Shown: piece after piece, positions 45,573 to 57,669 of the stretch | Layout: each line of letters opens with the position of its first letter | How positions within the stretch are numbered: the first letter of the stretch is position 1 | Origin: Isoetes taiwanensis | Lineage: Eukaryota; Streptophyta; Lycopodiopsida; Isoetales; Isoetaceae | Length of the DNA: 64,000 nt | Direction: 5' to 3' | Assembly (NCBI GenBank): GCA_021234155.1 | Contig: JAJEKV010000552.1 | Location: 62,001 to 126,000 of the forward strand | The notes under the pieces: generated by a model | The model's input: the letters and a program-made list of their open reading frames with translations, nothing else | Databases searched by the model: none | Told to the model about the DNA's origin: nothing | Translations under genes and position numbers: made by a program

Positions 45573-47130
45573 TCTATGGTTTCAGGAATGGTCATTTATA
45601 CGTCCAACCCCTTGTTATGGTGCTGCATATTGGCATATATTTTGCTTTTTTTGTGGAATATATTTAGTATTTTAGTGCGAAATACAACATTCATTTCTAC
45701 CTTTACTTACGTTATTGTGCTTTTTCAAACACCATGTTTGCGTTTGAAGTATTGGACTTTTCTTTTATTGATCTTGTAAACACAAGACTTTAAACAGCTT
45801 CTATCATAACAACATACTTAATATCTCATCTTCCAAAGCTTGCTTCCAAAGAAACTCACCAAGCTAGATATCATAACATTCATTGTTCTCCAAGATCTAC
45901 GTATACGTATGTATCTAAGTTTTTTTACGGGACGTGTTTAGCATTTTAGTACAGAGTACAATTCATTTCTACCTTAATGCCCAGGGGATTCATCTTTGAT
46001 TTGCATATAACCCATGAGAGTTCAACCGAGGGGTTTTTTTTAGATCATTTGCATACGTATACATAGGGGTTAGGGGCGTTTTTAAGCACTAATCTAGTGC
46101 AAAAAATATACACAGAGGGGTCGAATTGCCTTTGAAATGCGTATACAAGGGGGAGTTTCTACTACCCTTCGAACGCCGATGCCATATCCCCCTTACGTAT
46201 AAGTGTATCCCCGGGGCCTTAACGTCATTGGCCTCAGTATTTAGTTGTAGGTTTTAATCTGAATCGTCGATCTTTAGATGTTATGTCCAATAACATTTTG
46301 TGGCCCAATTTGTTTTGTCCATAACATGGATCATAACATTTTTCTCACGCCTTGTTGCCCCCCCCCCCCCCCTTTTCGCCCTCTGCCATAGCCATAAAGC
46401 AAACGAATCTACCGGGCATAGCCAAGCAAAAAGGCAGGCAATGAATCCATTCCTTTGCTTCATACAGAGCAACAAATCCATTCATTGTCAGACAACAAAT
46501 CCATTGATCGCCGGGCCTGTGACAGAGCTGTAAATCATGTGTTAGAACAAAGGATGCTGATTGTTGAAAAGGCTCTAGAGCTTCTCTAACATCTCTGCAA
46601 TATGCAATGAGCTCTAATAGCTCTGTCGAACTTCTAAATAGTGGCTGCTGGACTTCTAACAGCTCTGCGATATGCAACCACTGCTAGAGAAGAAAACAGG
46701 ACTTCTTGGCAGCAAATGCTAGAGAACAAAATAGGGCTGCCTTCTACCATTTTATGTGATTCCATGTTTTAGGATTCTACCATTTCAATTAGAGCATCAA
46801 CAAGGGAATACAGTGGGGACTACCAAGATGGGCCGAGCTTGGCCATGGCGGCTAGTGCCAAATACTTCGTCCAAAGACGTTAAGACAACGTTCTGTAGAG
46901 GGGTGTTATGGCCAGTCAAAAATGGCCTCGTGGCCATGTGGCCAGGAAAGTCCTCGGTCGTACTACGTACGACTTTGGACTTTCTTCGCCTGGCCTGGGC
47001 CAATTTCTCCTGGGCCATAATGCCCCTCCATAGGACGTTATCTAGCACTTCACTTACCTTAATATCTAGTAAATCCTTTCCAAACATCGTGTTTGTCTTT
47101 GGAGTGTATTAGACTTTTCTTGTATTGACT
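45573..47130. repeat. Region with repeated segments (family C) and no gene
   Basis: A ~48-bp segment containing GTTTGCGTTTGAAGTATTGG at 45724-45771 recurs in diverged form at 47078-47129. Another segment (TTAGTATTTTAGTGCGAAAT, 45664) recurs near 45940. A C17-type run lies at 46358-46374. No coding similarity was recognised between them. Confidence 0.45.
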
Positions 47131-47256
47131 TTTCTTATATTAGACTTTATACATGTCACGTCTTCATACATGCACGACACGCACGTCTTCATACATGCAC
47201 GGCTTCTTTATCCTAATATATATAATGCATTCTTATTTTTTGTTTGAGATGTAATA

Positions 47257-47378
47257 TTTTTGGGTTGCCCCTAAAGGGGCAAACTCTTGTTTATGTGGGT
47301 TTATGGCATATTCAAGTATATGCCAGCATAGCCTTAAAATATACTAAACTGGCTGTTGCCAGTAAACTGGCGGTCAGC
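47257..47378 (+). repeat. Module A, copy 6
   Basis: TTTTTGGGTTGCCCCTAAAG, GTTTATGTGGGTTTATGGC, CCAGTAAACTGGCGGTCAGC. It lies about 85 bp upstream of the subtilase fragment. Confidence 0.8.
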
Positions 47379-47455
47379 CCTGTTGCCGCCCGAACCCCCT
47401 TCAGGACTCCAGCTTCGCCTTGGTATACCTCCACTCTCGCGCATTTTCTGCCAGT

Positions 47456-48262
47456 GTTCTCTTGGTAACGGCAAAATAATTAGAGGAGTGTCTCGTTATA
47501 GTGGAAAGGGTTTGGAGGGGGAGCAGATCCCTTTAATATAATGCCGGAGATGCTTCCTTAGCTAAGAACGAAACCGATACATAAGATAGTTCTAGCTCTG
47601 TTTGGCTGGCTCTTTAGATCCAAAGGTAGTGCAGGGGAAGATAGTGTTATGTGATAGGGAAACAACCCACGCGTGGAGAAAGGCGGGCTTGTGTTGTCTT
47701 CTGGAGGCGGAGGGATGATTCTTGCTTCCGGCGAATGGTGTAGGTTATGCATCTGGTTACATAAAAACCAAAAAATAGCCGAGTGCAAGCATTCAAATTG
47801 GGGGAACAGTCTTGAATACAAGGCCTGCACCAGTAGTGCCATCGTTCTCGTGCCCAAATCTAGAAACTCCACAGATATTGAGGGCTTGGCATCTGATATG
47901 AGAAGAGTTAAATTCAATATCATATCGGGTAACCCTCCATGGCTTGCCCTCATGTCAGTGGCCTTGCAGCTCTTTCGAAGGGTGCTCATCCTGATTGGAG
48001 TCCTGCTATTATTAAATCCGCACTCATGACAACCGCCACTCTCCTTGACAATACCAAGAACATCATGTCAGATGAGGCTAACCACTGGCAATATTTCTAC
48101 ACCTTTCGATTTTGGGTCCGGCCTTACAAATCCAGAAAGGGCTGTCGATCCGGGTCTCGTCTACGATCTGGGTGTTGAAGATTATGTGAATTTCCTGTGC
48201 AGCTTGAATTACTCAGACAAGGCAGTGAGAATGGTATCCAGGTCTTCCGGAGTGTATCGTGC
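47456..48262 (+). pseudogene. Subtilisin-like serine protease (plant subtilase), C-terminal half fragment
   Basis: Segments in family order: SLGNGKIIRGVSRYSGKGLE, NAGDASLAKNETD and DPKVVQGKIVLCDR then PRVEKGGLVLSSGGGGMILA (protease-associated domain, 47456-47730). Next come IEGLASDMRRVKFNIISG and, after a frame change, [20 protein letters not shown] with [13 protein letters not shown] (Ser-containing catalytic block, ~47940-48030). Last are [20 protein letters not shown] and [20 protein letters not shown]. The part with catalytic Asp and His is absent. The GTSM before the catalytic Ser is destroyed by the frameshift (SGNPPWLA in one frame). Plant subtilases are secreted cell-wall proteases. 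There are at least three frame changes and one stop near 47570, so this is a pseudogene. Confidence 0.88.
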
Positions 48263-49588
48263 AAGAAGACACCAACCTTGTGGCAGATGTGTATGATTCT
48301 GAGTCAAAAAGCTGGTCCAGGCGCAGTGGAATGGACAACAAAGCTAGTGATGGGGGTATGATCTGTGAAGGAAATCTCCAAAATTGCACAAAAACAGTGA
48401 ACAATGGAGTGGTGCATTTTTTCACTATACAGGGGCACTATCGTCCTTATCCTCACAGCTTATATTTCTACATCATCCTGGCAGATACATGGAAATAGGG
48501 TGTTTTTAGAGGAGATTTTTGTGATTATCTGAGAATTTTGAATTACTTCAAGGACTGAAGATTTAAATTATCCCTCATTTTCTTAGCAAAGGAATTGATG
48601 TTTTAATGAACAGGATTACACCAGTAGTGGCAAACTTGATAGTAAGAGAGAACAAATAGTTTCTATGAACTTGGCAATAGTTTTAACGCTAATCTTTCTA
48701 GTACAGAAAATAAATCTTCTGAGTTGTCAAAAGTGGGGTATTGTTTGGCGCCACATTCTAACAAGGACATGCAGAAGGACAGAGTGGGACTTATACATAG
48801 ACTGCATCACAATGAAAGGGTGGAGGCCTGGTAAATATGTCACTCTTAAATTACGTGGTGGAGATACCTGTGTCGTTGTACATTAAGGTTTTCAATCCAG
48901 ATTGTATTCTGTTAAATTGTTACAAGGATTAAAAGAATCAGTCATCACATTTTATAAGTCCGTCATAAATTGTTTCATCTGTAACTAGTATCTATGTAGG
49001 AGCTAAGAAATTACTTGTTCATCAAAATAAAACTAGTCGTCTTGATTTTGTAAGTTGTAATGCTCTTGCATGCCTGTAAATGGCATGGCCTTATCTTATC
49101 CAATGTGACCTACTGGCATGGCCCCTTTGGGCATATCAATACTTTCCTAATAAGAAGTATATACAAGTTATGCTAGCAAGGCTAAAAAAAACAAGGTGCT
49201 GCGCACTAGGGGGTGCCATTTTCTTAGTGCATGAGTGTTGAGTTTTATTTACCGAGCTGTGCAGGTCAATTGAAAGCAAAATAGATCTAGATACTTAACA
49301 GTTAAGTGGTTTGGTTTGTGATGTTTTAGAACATCTGAGATTGGGTTTTGATTTTTGATGTTTTAATTCTGCACACATATATAGTTTACTGCAATTGCAG
49401 ATAATGAGATGAAGATGCAACAACCAACTCTTCCATTTTTCCATTTTTTGGGTGGTTTGTGCCTAGATTTAGTAATAGTGGAACCAAATAGGTATTTTTC
49501 ACATTGTGCCTAGATTTAGTACTAGTGGAACGTGGAGTATTTTAGCTACGACAAATTTCAACATAAAAAAATGAAACATGAAAACACA
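48263..49588. other. Intergenic, no confident gene
   Basis: Frames at 48259-48498 and 48665-48886 show no recognisable domain. A reversed piece of module B (AACAAGGTGCTGCGCACTAG) lies at 49189-49210. Confidence 0.4.
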
Positions 49589-49620
49589 CTTTCGGGCCAT
49601 CAGAGGGCAACCCCTTGTTT
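49589..49620 (+). repeat. Module B, partial copy 4
   Basis: TTTCGGGCCATCAGAGGGCA followed by ACCCCTTGTTT. The second mini-hairpin is deleted. Confidence 0.6.
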
Positions 49621-49683
49621 TGAACAGCTCTCATAGTGACACATGGAGATGGAAGCTAAAGACTAAAAAAAAAAGGGAAAATT

Positions 49684-52484
49684 CCAAATATACCCCTCAA
49701 GTTTATAAATATTCCAAAAAAACCCCTAGAAATAGGGTATTTAGATAAAATGGCAATAACTTTCTTGTGATCAACCAATTAAAAAAGTGCCCTTCATAAA
49801 ACTTGTAGATGAGAGTGAGAGCTATCCAATAGCAGTAGAATCGTCTAAAAAGGAGTTAGAATCTTCAACTTATATTGTTTTAAGTAAGTGCTATAAAAAA
49901 CGACGTAAATGAGCATAACTTGTGACTTTCAACTTCAATTTCGATGAACTTGATGTTGTTCGGAAGATCTTATCTTAATCTAATATGTAGCATAATAACA
50001 AGGGGTTTTCTTTGTGTTTTTATACTTTTTTTCCTAAGGTTTTTATATGATTTGATGACCGTATTTGATGAGACGTACTAATCAGTACATCTAGAGTGCA
50101 CATACTATCACGATACTTTTAGTGGCATTTTTCAATGGTTACAACTATGATTTCAAAAACTATCCCAAATCGAGCATGCAAGCATCGAGCCAGGTTATTT
50201 TAGGGTTCTTTTAGTTATCTAGGGCTTGGTGAGGCAATGGCTTTGAGCGAGATTCTGTTCTTGCATTGACGGTAGATTACCCCGCGCGGGATCCGGCGGC
50301 TTCAAGGTATGTTCGAAACCCTTTTCCATCGATTCTGAGGCGAGCAAGGGCCGTAGGGCGAGGGCCTTAGGTCGTCTGCGCAGGTCTTCCCCGCATGTTA
50401 CGTTTCACAATTTCTGTGCAAAGATGCACGGATTCTCTGCTCTAGGTGACACGAGGTATCGTAGCTATGGATTTCGTGGGCCTTGTGGGTTTGGGGGTTT
50501 TCGCCTTGAGTCGCGAGAGATAGGCATGGGACGTTGGGACTTTTGCGGAGTTTTTGTTTTCGTTTGCACACCAAAGGTCGTTCGAACCGCATTTTGCTTA
50601 TTAATCGACAAATGTTTGTAGCTTATTCATCCTCAAATCGGCCAACATAAGTTTTTACATTTGTTGAGATTTTACGATTTTGACAGACCCAAGTTTTAGT
50701 GCCAATCATGTTTTGATTGGGGTTTCTTCTACAAGTTCTTTCCGACTCTACTATTTGTTTGTATAATTCTGTCGACCATGCTATTGCTTTGCTCTCAAGT
50801 AGTCGGTGGCGATGAAGCGCATAACACATGAAGCCTTTTGCTAACCGCGGGAATTTGTGGCGTTGAAAGAGACTTCTTATTTAAGAAGCCCAATTAGCAA
50901 TGATAAACATGCGAGAAGCACTTCTGCGCCGAAGCAAGCGATTCGATAATCGGCCGGTTTTTATTGGTGGCTAAGATGCATTTTTGAAATGCACAAAGGT
51001 ATTGGGAGCAGAGGAGTTATAGCATTGGTCTGGAGGAAACCATTCAAGATAAGCAATCTTATTTGGTCTCTCATTGATTATGATATTAATGTCTATTTCT
51101 TAATAATGTCTATTTCTTTCTTGCATCTGTCATACCATTCGAACATTTTGGATTATTTGGGTTGAACCACTTCTGAACGCATTTCTTCATCAGCAGCATT
51201 CTATTTTAAATATGCATAAAAAAGCAGAGGCTTCGTATAGTGCCTTTGTAATGTGAGCTGTCGGCCAGCCATTTTGGTCTATTCTTGCAAACATTCTTGA
51301 AAAGTACTGTTTTACCTCGGTTCTTGCCAATGCGCCAGCACTTGTGCTTGCTACAGAGGTTCTGTTGATTCATAGCTTTTTGTAGGTAGAATTTTTCCCT
51401 TTAACCCAGGCCATTATTAGAAGACTTGACTTTGCAGAATACTGAACTCATCAGCAAATCTGCGTAGTTCTGTCGAATTACGATGAATTAAACTTTTATG
51501 ATTTTGAAGCTGTATTTAATTGCTGGAACAGGCTAGATGTGCCCTTCGAGCATTGAAGGTGCTTGTATCTAAGGTGCTTGTATCAAAGTTTATAACAATG
51601 ATTAGGCTGAGATAGGTTCTTAGGTATGGATTGTAATGCTTTCAGCAGTGGTTTGTTTACCTTGGGAATGGCATCCTTTATTGTGAACATTGTACAACGC
51701 TATAGTTTTGGAGTTAGGGGTGTAAACTAGAGAGAATGTTAAATCACATTCTTAAATTTGAAGTTGACAAGGACGAAAATAACAATGGTGTTTTCTAAAT
51801 ACTTGTGTTTTATGTATGCAAAGTTGTATTCTTTAACATTTTGGTCAATGTGTAACTAAGTGCACATAGATAAATGTTTGTTTTTGTTAGGCCCCGAAGG
51901 GCCCAAAATTTTTTTTAAGATAACAACCAACACATAATTACCATTAACATTAATTAACACAACCATTGGGTCCAACACATTTAAATTAAAATCCCCCTTA
52001 AACCCCCTTTGGTTTGGGTGCATATTCACACGGGGGGTGACGTAGGGCAGCGAGAGCCCTTATAATTATATTTGGCACGTACAAAATTAACACCATATAG
52101 TATTTTGCTGGAAATCTTATAGTATTTTGCGAATATTGTTATACAGTATAGCAAATTTTGTACTTGCATACCCCACAAACGAGGAATTTTACGTACGGTG
52201 TAGATTAAGGAATAAGGGGTGAATATGCCTATCCAACAGCTCTCGTTGCCCGGAGTCACCCCCCGTGTGAATATGCACCCAAACCAAAGGGGGTTTAAGG
52301 GGGATTTTAATTTAAATGTGTTGGACCCAATGGTTGTGTTAATTAATGTTAATGGTAATTATGTGTCTGTGAATGACAACTTTTGAATTTGAGGAACAGC
52401 AAAAACTCTATCACCAATTTTATAAATATGCCCTTCATTTGGAGGGTATTTTTGGAATTTTTGCAAACTTGAGGGGTATATTTG
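49684..52484. mobile_element. Inverted-repeat pair bounding a 2.8-kb segment
   Basis: CCAAATATACCCCTCAAGTT and TATTCCAAAAA at 49684-49725 recur inverted at 52441-52484 with few mismatches over ~40 bp. This looks like the ends of a DNA transposon. No transposase frame is recognised inside and no target duplication was confirmed. The segment holds a G+C-richer block at about 50210-50620 that looks like a host 5' exon with a donor (TTCAAG|GTATGT near 50307). It also holds the MITE at 51931-52365. Confidence 0.55.
51931..52365. mobile_element. Long-armed MITE / foldback element
   Basis: The left arm from 51931 (CACATAATTACCATTAACAT) and the right arm ending at 52365 (ATGTTAATGGTAATTATGTG) are almost perfect reverse complements. 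Pairing extends about 110 bp to GGTGCATATTCACACGGGGG and more loosely to about 52060/52226. The ~165-bp centre is unrelated. No coding capacity. It is nested close to the right end of the 49684-52484 element. Confidence 0.9.
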
Positions 52485-52489
52485 GACGA

Positions 52490-53526
52490 CGAGGTATGTT
52501 GTCTTTATAGTGTCCCCTGGGCGCTCAAGTGTCTTGTGGGCGCTTTTGTGCTCCAATCAAGCTTGGGTGTAAAGACAGGGGCAGAGCAAACAGAATCCGG
52601 CAAAGCCTTTTCTACGCCTTGGGGGGGCGACCCTACCAGGCTTGGCAGCTTGCTTGCTAGAACATACAAGAAACTTGATTTTGCAATAGCCTAGAGGCTA
52701 CTGCCACAATTGCTATGGATTCGGGGGCTTTGACCAGTTTCCGTTGCTAAATCTAGCAGGAGGTTGAATGTTCTGGTTTGTTTTATGCCTGTAATGGCAA
52801 TTCTGCCGTGTTTTTCTATATCAATTCTGCCATGTTTTTCTGCCTGAACGCCAAAGCTCTTAGACAATCCTTTGATTTGACAGATGGTCAAAGATTTTTG
52901 AAGCAGAATATTTTGCCTCCATGGCTCTGATGCAGATTTGCAGGCTCATTATAAACATTTTAGTTCTGGTCCTTAAGCTTAAAGGCAAGGCTATTTGCAG
53001 CCGAAATGCATGTCTAGGTTATGGCCAGGCGAAAGATAGATTCAACAAAAAACTCTAGCTATGATGGCTGAGCAGATTCCCGCAATGTATCTCGGCTCAC
53101 ATAATAGATGCTTCCAGCCTACTTTGAAATACTCTGGCTCTATGGGCATTTTTGTGCTCCAGTATTTAAGCTTTAGGTGTAGAAGGCAGGGACAGAGGCT
53201 TTGGATTGTGTGGTCCTCAGAAAGGTCCACAGTTATATATAAATCTACATTTTCTTCTGTTTCCACAGAGCTCATGCAAAGGATAAAAATGACATCCATA
53301 GTTACACCTGCAGGTACAGTCCCCGCCCCTGCTGCCTTGCCGAAGATGCCTAGCTTTAGCTCCCAAAATATATCAGAAGCATTTTCCTATGAAGCAATCC
53401 CTCTGGACCATCCCTGATGATTGAAATGTTAGATGGAGCAGATATATCTGCAAGAATTTCTCTTGCCTTGCAGCCAAAAGGCCTTTATAAAAGAAAGGAT
53501 TTCTCAAATGTGCAAAATGCTTTGAT
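52490..53526. other. Intergenic, no confident gene
   Basis: A frame near 53290-53420 (MTSIVTPAGTVPAPAALPKM) could be an upstream exon of the methyltransferase remnant that follows. Not otherwise recognisable. Confidence 0.4.
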
Positions 53527-53527
53527 C

Positions 53528-53820
53528 TTGCAGGGACTGAGGCGTTGAAATGGGTTGCTCCCCCTGATATTTCTGTAGATTTACTGATTTCAGAAGTGTT
53601 GATGATCAAACCTGGTGAGATCAGGATAGGCCTAGACAAAATAAGTGTTGAAACATTTGCAGCAAGAATGAGAGAGCATGATGTTATCATTGTTTCTGCA
53701 ACTTTGAATCTAGGAGCCATCTTCAATGAACTTATAGCACTTAAAGGCCTAGTGCCTTTGTATCTGTCTGTCAATCACAGGTTGCCATTTTTTATTACAT
53801 CACTAATTCACTCTGTTCTT
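53528..53820 (+). pseudogene. Plant SAM-dependent methyltransferase (putative, At1g29790-like group), fragment
   Basis: After an acceptor-like TTGATCTTGCAG the frame reads EALKWVAPPDISVDLLISEV, LMIKPGEIRIGLD, FAARMREHDVIIVSATLNLG and FNELIALKGLVPLYLSVNHR, then LPFF. This text is characteristic of a plant-specific Golgi or membrane methyltransferase-like family of uncertain substrate. The glycine-rich SAM-binding loop expected after GLD (GGGTGT-like) is replaced by KISVET, so cofactor binding is probably lost. The expected D-L-I-H region is shortened and the frame ends without the second half of the domain. Confidence 0.75.
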
Positions 53821-54383
53821 CTGTTTTCGCTTAAAACCTCGAGCTAACTTAGCACTTGCACTTACAGATTGCTCTAGGTATGGGTTTGATGGTAGCCATA
53901 GCCAAGCTCCGTGCTCCTACCCCTTTTTAATCCTGTGGCGCTGGCATTTTTGCTAAGCTCCAACGAATCGGCAAGCCTTGGGCTTCAATCCAAGCACGAC
54001 CTTACCTAAATCTAACTGTAGCTCTTCTTAAAGCCTGCACCATTTCTCACTGTCATTTTCATTATTTTTGTTCTTTGTCCTGAGCATTTTTATTTCGTTT
54101 CTACGCTTTCGGAGCAGCTGGACATGGCAATCTATGGCAAGTAACAGAGCTTCTCAACATTTCTTAAGTATTTGGTTACCTGCTTGCTAACAAATCTACC
54201 GTGGGTCTTTAAACTTCATTTTGTAACTGGCCAAACTTCATTTTGTAACTGGCCAGAAATATTGGGACAGAATTGCAGAGCTACTCTTGAGTTGTGACGA
54301 AAGTTTCTCACTTCATGTTGATTCAGGCATGGTCAAGTGGTTCTAGCTCCATGTTGACCTGATGTGTTGGATTGGTTGTACAG

Positions 54384-55535
54384 CCTCCATCGGATGGAAT
54401 CTCAAGCTTGAGCTTCTGCTTTAAAGCCAATTATCTGATAGCAACCTTATGGGATAACCAAGTAAGTTATTTGGTTTTAACAACAATCAAGCAGGATTTA
54501 CTAGATTTCTATTGCGTGGACAGGTCTGTTGTTGGGGCAATCAACAGAATGGTGAGTGTGCCAAAGGCTGCTATATCACATGACCAATATAGCACATGAC
54601 CAACCGGTAAGTTTTATTAAAATTATAGCTTCCTTGGACTATATATCGCTACATGCTTCAGAATCATATCTTTTAGTTGGCCTGGCCATCTAACATATCA
54701 TTCTACAGTAGCTTGCCATATCAAAACACTGATATTGTAACAAAAAGCAGGAGATCCTAATACTCTCTTTGCCATGTTTGGTTGAAATCCTTTTGATGAC
54801 ATGCACATAGGTTGGGTTTACTTGGTGCTATTAATTTCCAGGTTCTATGTCTGGCATGGAAGAATGATAGAATAACAGTTTTTTCAGCCGGATATGACAA
54901 ACAGACTAAGATGTGGCCACTTCTTTCAAGCGGCCAAGCTAAACAATTTGCATTTTGCCTGGATACCAGGTCCCTTTAGTGTCACACTTGATAATTTCTG
55001 ATGTACTTTGAAGCTAGGCATCTTTTAACATGTGGAAGATGAGAGCAGTGTAGTTTCTAGTGTAGTTTCTAACAGATATAACACTTTCAGGTTTATGCAA
55101 CTTTTGTAACAGCTGGTTCCGATGGTGCATATAACTTTTGGGACAAGGACAGTAAGCAGAGACATAAGGTACAGACATAAGGTTCTGTCTTTTATTCTAG
55201 CTCCTCTACACGATAGATGGAGCTATTAACGTTCTGACGGATGCTATACTGCAGGCATTACAGAGATGTAACCAACCAATTGTATGTAGTTGCTTCAATA
55301 ATTATCTTTGCTTATGCAGTAAGACATGCCCTTTTACTCTGATATGAAAGTGTCAATTTCATTGCTTTTCTGAATATTCTCCTTATTTTGTAGTAATTGT
55401 TGTCACCAGGTAATTATTGGAGTCGAGGGACAGAGAATCATAACCGCTTTTCTGAATATTCTCCTTATTTTGTAGTATTTTTTGTCACCATGTAATTACT
55501 GGAGTCGAGGGGCACAGAATCATAACCCTGCTGTA
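54384..55535 (+). pseudogene. RAE1: RAE1-like WD40 mRNA-export factor, internal exons
   Basis: Exons with conserved borders. 54384-54461 is PPSDGISSLSFCFKANYLIA then TLWDNQ, donor GTAAGT. ~54530-54606 is VPKAAISHDQ, with a small duplication. ~54842-54968 is VLCLAWKNDRITVFSAGYDK then QTKMWPLLSSGQA. 55091-55168 is VYATFVTAGSDGAYNFWDKD then SKQRHK, donor GTACAG. From 55254 comes ALQRCNQPI. RAE1 is a nuclear-pore WD40 protein for mRNA export and spindle function. Both 78-nt exons are exact and in phase. Later coding is damaged: WSRGTENHN (about 55430) and WSRGAQNHNP (about 55500) are a tandem duplication of one stretch. The first and last exons are absent. Confidence 0.85.
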
Positions 55536-56084
55536 GCAAAGTATCTAATGACAAAGCAGAATAACTGGATTTGGATAGTTAAGGCAATAAAGCAGGAGGA
55601 GCAGTTTATAGGGATTTGCTGTCTAATGATGACATGATTATTGGAAGAATTCTGAGACACAATAGATTACTCATCTATCGATCTCTCATGCATTTACAGG
55701 AAGCTAAGATAAAGGAAAAGCCAAGAGTAGCATCAACTGGAAGGAAATAAAGCATGCACACATTTGTAAAGGTCATGCATGTTAATAAACATGTGAAAGA
55801 AATTTCCAATTGCGCAGACGAGACTTCTTTAACAATGTTTGTAAAAACAAATTCATTTGACTGTAAATGTGTGCATGATCCACTCAACAACCTCATCACA
55901 TTCTAAAGCTTTTGCTACCAATTCATGTGGTTAAATGTCAACTAAACAATCCATTTTTTATGTAATCTATTTTTCTTTAGTTGTGCTCCACCTTCTCCAT
56001 AAATCATAATCGTACTCAACCTTTACGTGCTAACGTAGTTGAGTTGTCTACATTGTGAATACTCCAGATCTTGCAAGTAATACC
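55536..56084. other. Intergenic, no feature recognised
   Basis: No coding similarity. Confidence 0.45.
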
Positions 56085-56312
56085 AATCTGGCGTAGACTC
56101 CAATTTGTACAGACATAATTCAAATTGCAACTAATACCAGATCCTGCAACTAATACCAATCTCGACGTAGACTCCAATTTGAACAGACATAATTCAAACT
56201 GCAACTAATACCAAATATGATGTAGCCTATATTTTGAATAGACACAATTCAAACTGCGACTAATACCAAATATGATGTAGCCTATATTTTGAATAGACAC
56301 AATTCAAACTGT
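56085..56312 (+). repeat. ~55-bp tandem repeat
   Basis: Units with GACACAATTCAAACTGCGAC and TAATACCAAATATGATGTAG recur with a period of about 55 bp. More diverged units precede them from 56085. Confidence 0.85.
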
Positions 56313-56672
56313 TAAGTGGATTGACAAAAAAAAAAAACGTTTCAGGCGTAGGCACCATTTTGAATAAACACAATTCAAATGGATTAAGCGGGTGGACAAA
56401 AGAAATGTTCACGGCGGCGGCGCCGCGATAAATTCATGCACGACACGAACTTCAAGGATCTTAAAACATCATTTTTGACTTTGAAGTATATTCAATCACT
56501 AATTTATTGATTTTTGGTTAACACAAGACTTCATTGCCACGTCAATTGAACTTCACTATTCTTATCTTTAGTAGGTAATAAGTCGCACTTCAGAACCATG
56601 CACAACAAGATGAGCATGACAAAGAAGACAATCTATACAACCTGGCAACGAAATCTATAATCATCCAAAGGA

Positions 56673-57312
56673 TGTCATGGCCTGACAAAGAAGACATTCT
56701 CTACAAATATTCAAAGCCTAATCAATATTATAGCTAGAGGATGTCATGGCCTGACAAAGAAGACAATCTCTACAATTATTCAAAGTATGCCGTAGTAAGA
56801 CGAATAAAAAAATGTAATCCTAATCAATATTATAGCTAGAGGATATCATGGCCTGACAAAGAACACAATCTCTACAATTATTCAAAGTACGAATAAACAA
56901 AATGTAATCCTAATCAATATTATAGCTAGAGGATGTCATGGCCTGACAAAGAAGACAATCTCTACAATTATTCAAAGTATGTCGTAGTAAGACGAATAAA
57001 AAAAATGTAATCCTAATCAATATTATAGCTAGAGGATGTCGTGGCCTGACAAAGAAGACAATCTCTACAATTATTGAAAGTATGTCGTAGTAAGACGAAT
57101 AAAAAAATGTAATCCTAATCAATATTATAGCTAGAGGATGTCATGGCCTGAGAAAGAAGACAATCTCTACAATTATTCAAAGTATGCCGTAGTAAGACGA
57201 ATAAAAAATGTAATCCTAATCAATATTATAGCTAGAGGACAATCTCTACAATTATTCAAAGTATGCCGTAGTAAGACGAATAAACAAAATGTAATCCTAA
57301 TCAATATTATAG
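56673..57312 (+). repeat. 102-bp minisatellite, about 6-7 units
   Basis: CCTAATCAATATTATAGCT starts at about 56717, 56819, 56909, 57012, 57114, 57215 and 57296. Spacing is 101-103 bp except two units with 12-bp and 21-bp internal deletions. Each unit also carries GGATGTCATGGCCTGACAAA and TCTCTACAATTATTCAAAG. Confidence 0.95.
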
Positions 57313-57665
57313 CTTGTTCACCTATAAATATACCTTAAACGTTTCATCTTCTTTTAAGTAGATATATTAAATATTAGCCCTTCAGCCCATTAAAGATCTC
57401 ATGATATTAGAAGTATTCCAAAAAACATCCATGGTATTTATCTCCTATTTTTAGCCAAGAATATATGTATGCCCCATTCAAGAGTCCCCGCACGACAAGA
57501 TATGGGCCTACAACATGCGATTATTCAACGTATGTGATGTAAGAGGAATTGATAATATGCAATTCCAATCAATACAGCTAAGACGAACAGCTATATGGTT
57601 GTCAAAGGACAATTTATTCAACTATAAATATGCCCCAAATGCTCCTATTTCTTACTCGAGATCCA
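57313..57665 (+). promoter_or_regulatory. Two TATA-like sites downstream of minisatellite units
   Basis: CTATAAATATACC (from 57322) follows the last minisatellite unit. CTATAAATATGCC (from 57622) follows a diverged unit-like stretch (GATTATTCAACGTATG, CCAATCAATACAGCTAAGAC). The same layout twice suggests a duplicated promoter-like module, perhaps from a retroelement LTR. No transcript or gene downstream is identified. Confidence 0.35.
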
Positions 57666-57669
57666 ACTA

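Noticed and set aside
48259-48498. Possible F-box/kelch segment (VYDSESKSW)
   Set aside because: A single short phrase without kelch repeats or an F-box; insufficient.
50424-50621. 65-codon Gly/Phe-rich frame as a small gene
   Set aside because: The surrounding block looks like a 5' exon or leader, but no domain or conserved start supports this peptide.
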